Of a DNA stretch of 64,000 nucleotides, positions 60,576-64,000 are shown in pieces. The notes beneath the pieces are model-generated. The model searched no databases, was not told where the DNA came from, and was given only the letters and a program-made list of their open reading frames with translations. Made by a program: the position numbers and the translations under genes. The DNA comes from Cryptomeria japonica (taxonomy: Eukaryota > Streptophyta > Pinopsida > Cupressales > Cupressaceae): positions 144,950,349-145,014,348 of the forward strand of contig NC_081410.1 of NCBI RefSeq assembly GCF_030272615.1, in the 5' to 3' direction. The stretch's first letter is position 1. Every line of letters begins with the position of its first letter.

Positions 60576-61518
60576 GAAATAAAATCCCTATAACAAGTTA
60601 TAATTTACTTGCACACATGTAATAGGGGTTTAAAATCCCTATTACATGTAAAAACCATTAAAGTAGGGGATTTTGGAAAGAACTAGAAGTTTACTTGTAA
60701 CTTAACCAAAAAATCCCTATTTTAACTGGAAAAAACAAAAAACAATAAAAACAATAAAGGGGAAATAAAAAGAAAATTACAAGTTTTTATTTTTCAATAA
60801 AGTGCACATGTAATAAGCTAAAAATTTCCCTACAAAGACCAAAACAATGGAAATCATTAAAACTTGCAGTTCAAGGAAAATTCTCCACCTGTAGTCAAGG
60901 AGAAAAAACCCGAAATTGAAGGAAAGACATAGCAAACGAACCCCGAATGTGACGAAATTCGAAACGTAGTTCGAAGATGGACTGAGGATTAAGCCAGTCC
61001 AAGGATTAGTCAAAATTTTGCCTTGAGAAGTGTGCTATAGAGTGAATTTTTTTTATTTTTTCACTAAAATTTCATGTTATGGTCCTTCATTTTTGAAAAC
61101 AAAAATGAGGACAACAGTTGTAACACTGATTCAGGATCTCTTCCTGGTTTAGGAGGAATGATGGGTAGGCCCATTTCTTACCATATTGGTGGACTGAAAA
61201 GAAAATTGTCGAATTTCTTTAAGAACTCGCTTGTGAATGGCATAAATCCTTTCTCTCTAGATTTTCCTTAATCACAGTCTCTATTTGCCGACCTTTTTCT
61301 TCTTTCTTAGCAATAGTGTGACTTACTTGTCTGAATTGAGAATAATTTATTTTTGATTTCCAAGCAAGTGTTCATAACTAATCTGCAATGTATGATTGAT
61401 TCAATCCTTGTCCAGGTTATTCAAGAGGTAGATCGAATGGGAATTCATGTGGCAATACCATACTGCATCATATCTACTATCCAAAATAGGTAACTTCAGC
61501 TGTTCAGGATTTGTTAGC
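60576..61518. other. No gene seen
   Basis: AT-rich, no domain. A poly-T/A stretch lies at 61046-61058. Confidence 0.4.
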
Positions 61519-61677
61519 GATAAAGCCCTCCTAATGATCTTGTATGTTGCGTGTAGGAGGAGGGTTAAAAAATTATGGGCAATTTCTTGCGAATACAAAT
61601 TTGAGTTCAACTGTTTAAGACATGATAGTGATCAAGCCCTCCTTCTAGTGCCATTTTATGTTGCGCTTGGGAGGAGG
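61519..61677. repeat. Pair of 47-bp direct repeats abutting the LTR
   Basis: GAT(A/C)AAGCCCTCCT...TATGTTGCG(T/C)...GGAGGAGG at 61519-61565 and 61630-61677, 111 bp apart. The second ends exactly where the LTR of element G begins. Confidence 0.75.
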
Positions 61678-63587
61678 TGTAATGTCCCCTTCTCATTGAT
61701 GCTCTTTCAGTGGTTCATTAGCCTATTCCTGAGACCCGTAGGCTAGGTGGAATGAAGAATGAGGGTCTAGCATTGATGAAACAAGAACTTACTATTTTTA
61801 GTAAGTCAGGGAATGGCTATTCTGGTGTTACTGTACTACTGAGCTCTCCATGTTTTGCCTCTGGACGCGATGATCATGCTTGTCTGAGCATTAGTTCTTG
61901 ACTTACTATTTTTAGTAAGTGGTAGTGTGGCACAATTCTATTTTTGGCAATAGACAGGGTTCTGATTCTGCAACAGTTTTGGTGGTCGTCCTGACTCAGT
62001 TTCATCCTAGCAGTGTTAATAATTAGTACCAGAGTCATATGCGAAATAATTGAATATTAATTCCTTATCATAAGGTTTAATATTTAATTAATCTGATTAT
62101 TGACAATTGATTTATTAAAAATTGGGATTAATGCCTATTTTTCCTAAGTTCTTGGCGAATTTCATGTTTATTAAAGAGATATCGAAATATTGAGAAAGAT
62201 ATTATATTTTTATAACTTATCTCTAATATTTGCCAAAGTGTAACGTGGGTCCTTGCCTTAGGCATGAGAGTTGACTTGTAGGAAATGGCGCCACTCTTGG
62301 GGTCCACATGTAGTGGAGCGAAATGCAAATGAAAAGCATTGAAATTGAAGGAAATGGCATTTGGGTTTGAGGTGTGTGGAGTTATAAATATGAGACTTCG
62401 GGTCCCATTTCCAGATCTTTGAAAATTGTATCGTTATGCTGCCAGTTTGGCTACTGAAAATCTGAGCTTCGAAGTTGGCTTCCTAGCTGAGTCTCAGTTT
62501 CATACTTGCATTATAGTACCTAGTTGTGTCCTTGTGTTCCCATTGCTGATTGGTGAATGAGTTGCAGATTATGGAGTGTTCAATGTTGGATTTGAGTGTT
62601 TTCGGTTGCTGGTTGCGGGACTAAATTTTGCTCACACCTCTTAACCAGGAGACTCCATCATTCTGGGTACCGACTCATCCTTCCTTCCTAGCCATGGCGA
62701 TACAATGTGTGAGTTTTTAGCTATTTTAAATGAGCAATGATTTTATTAGATAAGATCGAACTTCCCAGGTATAGCGTGGGTTTTTGCATTTGCCTTGGGA
62801 TGCATGCCAAATGAATAGTGGCCTATTTGAGTTGTAATTTGGTTGGGATGTTGTTGTTAGAGTTATATTGGGGGATTGGGATTGATTTGAGTTGATTCGA
62901 GTGAAAAGTGAGTGAGTTATGAGTATTTTGATGTTTCCATAGGTTGTTGAAATTGTACTTTCAGCCTGCAGATTAGTTGTAACAGAAAATTACAGTCTTG
63001 TGTAAAATCTACAATTACTCCTCTCATTTATCTCTATTTTGTAAGGCTGTTTCAGTAGTACTAATCATCCCTTCTTTCTGATATTATTTGTAATTCCCAC
63101 TGCACAAGTGGAAGAGGTTGGCTTGCCGCGTTCTAAGTTTTGTAATTCAGTTTTTGTACTCAGTCCTCCCTCTGAATAAGTGGTCGAGTGATAAGTTCAA
63201 TACAATGGTCCTCCCGCTGAAATATGCGGTAGAGTGATAGCTTAATGTAATGTCCTCCCACTAAAATACGCGGTAGAGTGATTGGATTTCAGTTTCTTGT
63301 CATTTTCCCTTGGTCGGTTTATCTCCAAGAGTTTGGTTTCTATCCTGCTGGATAAGCAGAAGGGGCTAGCTTGCCGCCCAGGCATTGTAATTTCAGTTTG
63401 ATTATTGTTGCTAATGATCCTCAGAACACCATATGCTCTCACCCTTCGAGACTGGGCTCTCGGTGAACAAAAGGTGGAAGGGTTCCCTTTCAGTAGTTTG
63501 GATTATTTCTCTAACCTTAACGGGTTATTTGTTGTGGATGATTTGTTATTAGCCTAAAAAAAATAAAAAAATTACTGGGATACTACA
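61678..63587 (+). repeat. 5' LTR of element G (A family)
   Basis: Starts TGTAATGTCCCCTTCTC and ends GATACTACA; 1910 bp. U3 palindromes at 61787-61806 and 61901-61920, both perfect. TATA-like TTATAAATATGAG near 62382. Hairpin array at about 63090-63390. The 3' half of the element is beyond the window, so TSD cannot be checked. Confidence 0.93.
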
Positions 63588-63588
63588 G

Positions 63589-63600
63589 TGGTATCAGAGC
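63589..63600 (+). promoter_or_regulatory. Primer-binding site of element G
   Basis: TGGTATCAGAGC, one base after the LTR end; initiator Met-tRNA type. Confidence 0.95.
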
Positions 63601-63646
63601 TGGTTTTCCTACCAGCTTGTGAGAGTCAGTGGGTTCAGAAGTATCC

Positions 63647-64000
63647 ATGAGTGACAGAGACGTCAGATACTACAACAGAGAGCAGAAGAGACAGCAGTTT
63701 CACGTTCCAATAGTGCTAGAAGAGGACACTTTCTCAGAAGTGCTGAGAAACAGAGGAAAGGATTTAGATACTTCAGATTCAGTGGATTCAATGGCAGATA
63801 GGACCATAGACCCGAATGAATCACCTGATAAGAAGGCAGATGGGCAACTTGCTGCCATGATGGACATGATGTCCTTACTGCTGGCCAAGCTTAACCAGAA
63901 TGTTGTTGGGACCCCTAATCAACCCAACACTGGTCTGAAAGCCAGCACTTCCAATGCTCCTGTGGGCAATAGGAACGGGAGTAACAATGGAAGTAACAAT
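63647..64000 (+). CDS. Element G gag, N-terminal 118 codons, open, runs off window
   Basis: ATG at 63647, 46 bp after the primer site. It reads MSDRDVRYYNREQKRQQFHV, EEDTFSEVLRNRGKDLD, MADRTIDPN, ADGQLAAMMDMMSLLLAKLN (amphipathic, coiled-coil-like), NVVGTPNQPN and a Gly/Asn/Ser-rich linker. It is colinear with element A gag (39254 on) but has no stop. The codon at 63683-63685 is CAG where element A has TAG. It may be a younger, possibly intact element; pol lies outside the window. Confidence 0.93.
   Translation, partial: MSDRDVRYYNREQKRQQFHVPIVLEEDTFSEVLRNRGKDLDTSDSVDSMADRTIDPNESPDKKADGQLAAMMDMMSLLLAKLNQNVVGTPNQPNTGLKASTSNAPVGNRNGSNNGSNN

Overview
This window looks like intergenic DNA from a large-genome seed plant, probably a gymnosperm. 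The plant assignment rests on LTR retrotransposons primed by initiator Met-tRNA (TGGTATCAGAGC), a hAT element and pentatricopeptide (PPR) gene fragments. The gymnosperm assignment is inference from the very long decayed retroelements and the style of the PPR repeats. I found no intact host gene, tRNA, rRNA or CRISPR array. Almost everything recognisable is a transposable element in some state of decay.

Layout. 1-2.6 kb: remnant of a multi-exon protein, a 49-bp tandem repeat and a 350-bp tandem repeat. 3.3-6.15 kb (minus): a broken gene of at least 11 exons encoding a Pro/Gln-rich protein I do not recognise. 6.3-12.9 kb: palindromes, a possible small LTR and decayed retroelement sequence. 12.9-25.2 kb: a minus-strand Ty1/copia element with both LTRs and a TTGGA target-site duplication (TSD), split by about 7.65 kb of foreign sequence. 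That insert holds an 11-copy degenerate repeat array, a 615-codon reading frame broken by only two TAG codons, and a PPR fragment. 25.2-30.6 kb: gag-like debris and a decayed minus-strand chromovirus. 30.88-33.23 kb: a solo LTR with CTTAC TSD. 36.4-36.9 kb: a second PPR remnant, minus strand. 37.3-45.85 kb: a complete but dead Ty3/gypsy chromovirus (element A) with ATGTG TSD. It is inserted in the protease region of an older, related minus-strand element (element C, 45.86-50.30 kb). Element C carries a 592-codon acidic open reading frame at the position of gag. 50.3-51.85 kb: a hAT transposase fragment and a truncated third relative (element D). 51.86-54.0 kb: minus-strand copia debris. 56.2-57.8 kb: minus-strand gypsy gag with leader and TATA box. 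58.3-59.1 kb: an 827-bp hAT element with terminal inverted repeats (TIRs) and 8-bp TSD. 61.68-64.0 kb: 5' LTR, primer site and open gag start of another copy of the element A family (element G), running off the window.

Four insertions are dated relative to their surroundings by TSDs or interruption: copia B, element A in C, the solo LTR and the hAT element. LTRs of the A/C/D/G/solo family share a perfect U3 palindrome, occurring twice 114 bp apart, and an array of small hairpins near the 3' end. In the broken frames most stops are TAG where Gln is expected or TGA where Arg is expected. Comparing elements A and D with open element G confirms CAG to TAG directly at four codons. This is what decay of methylated cytosines would leave.
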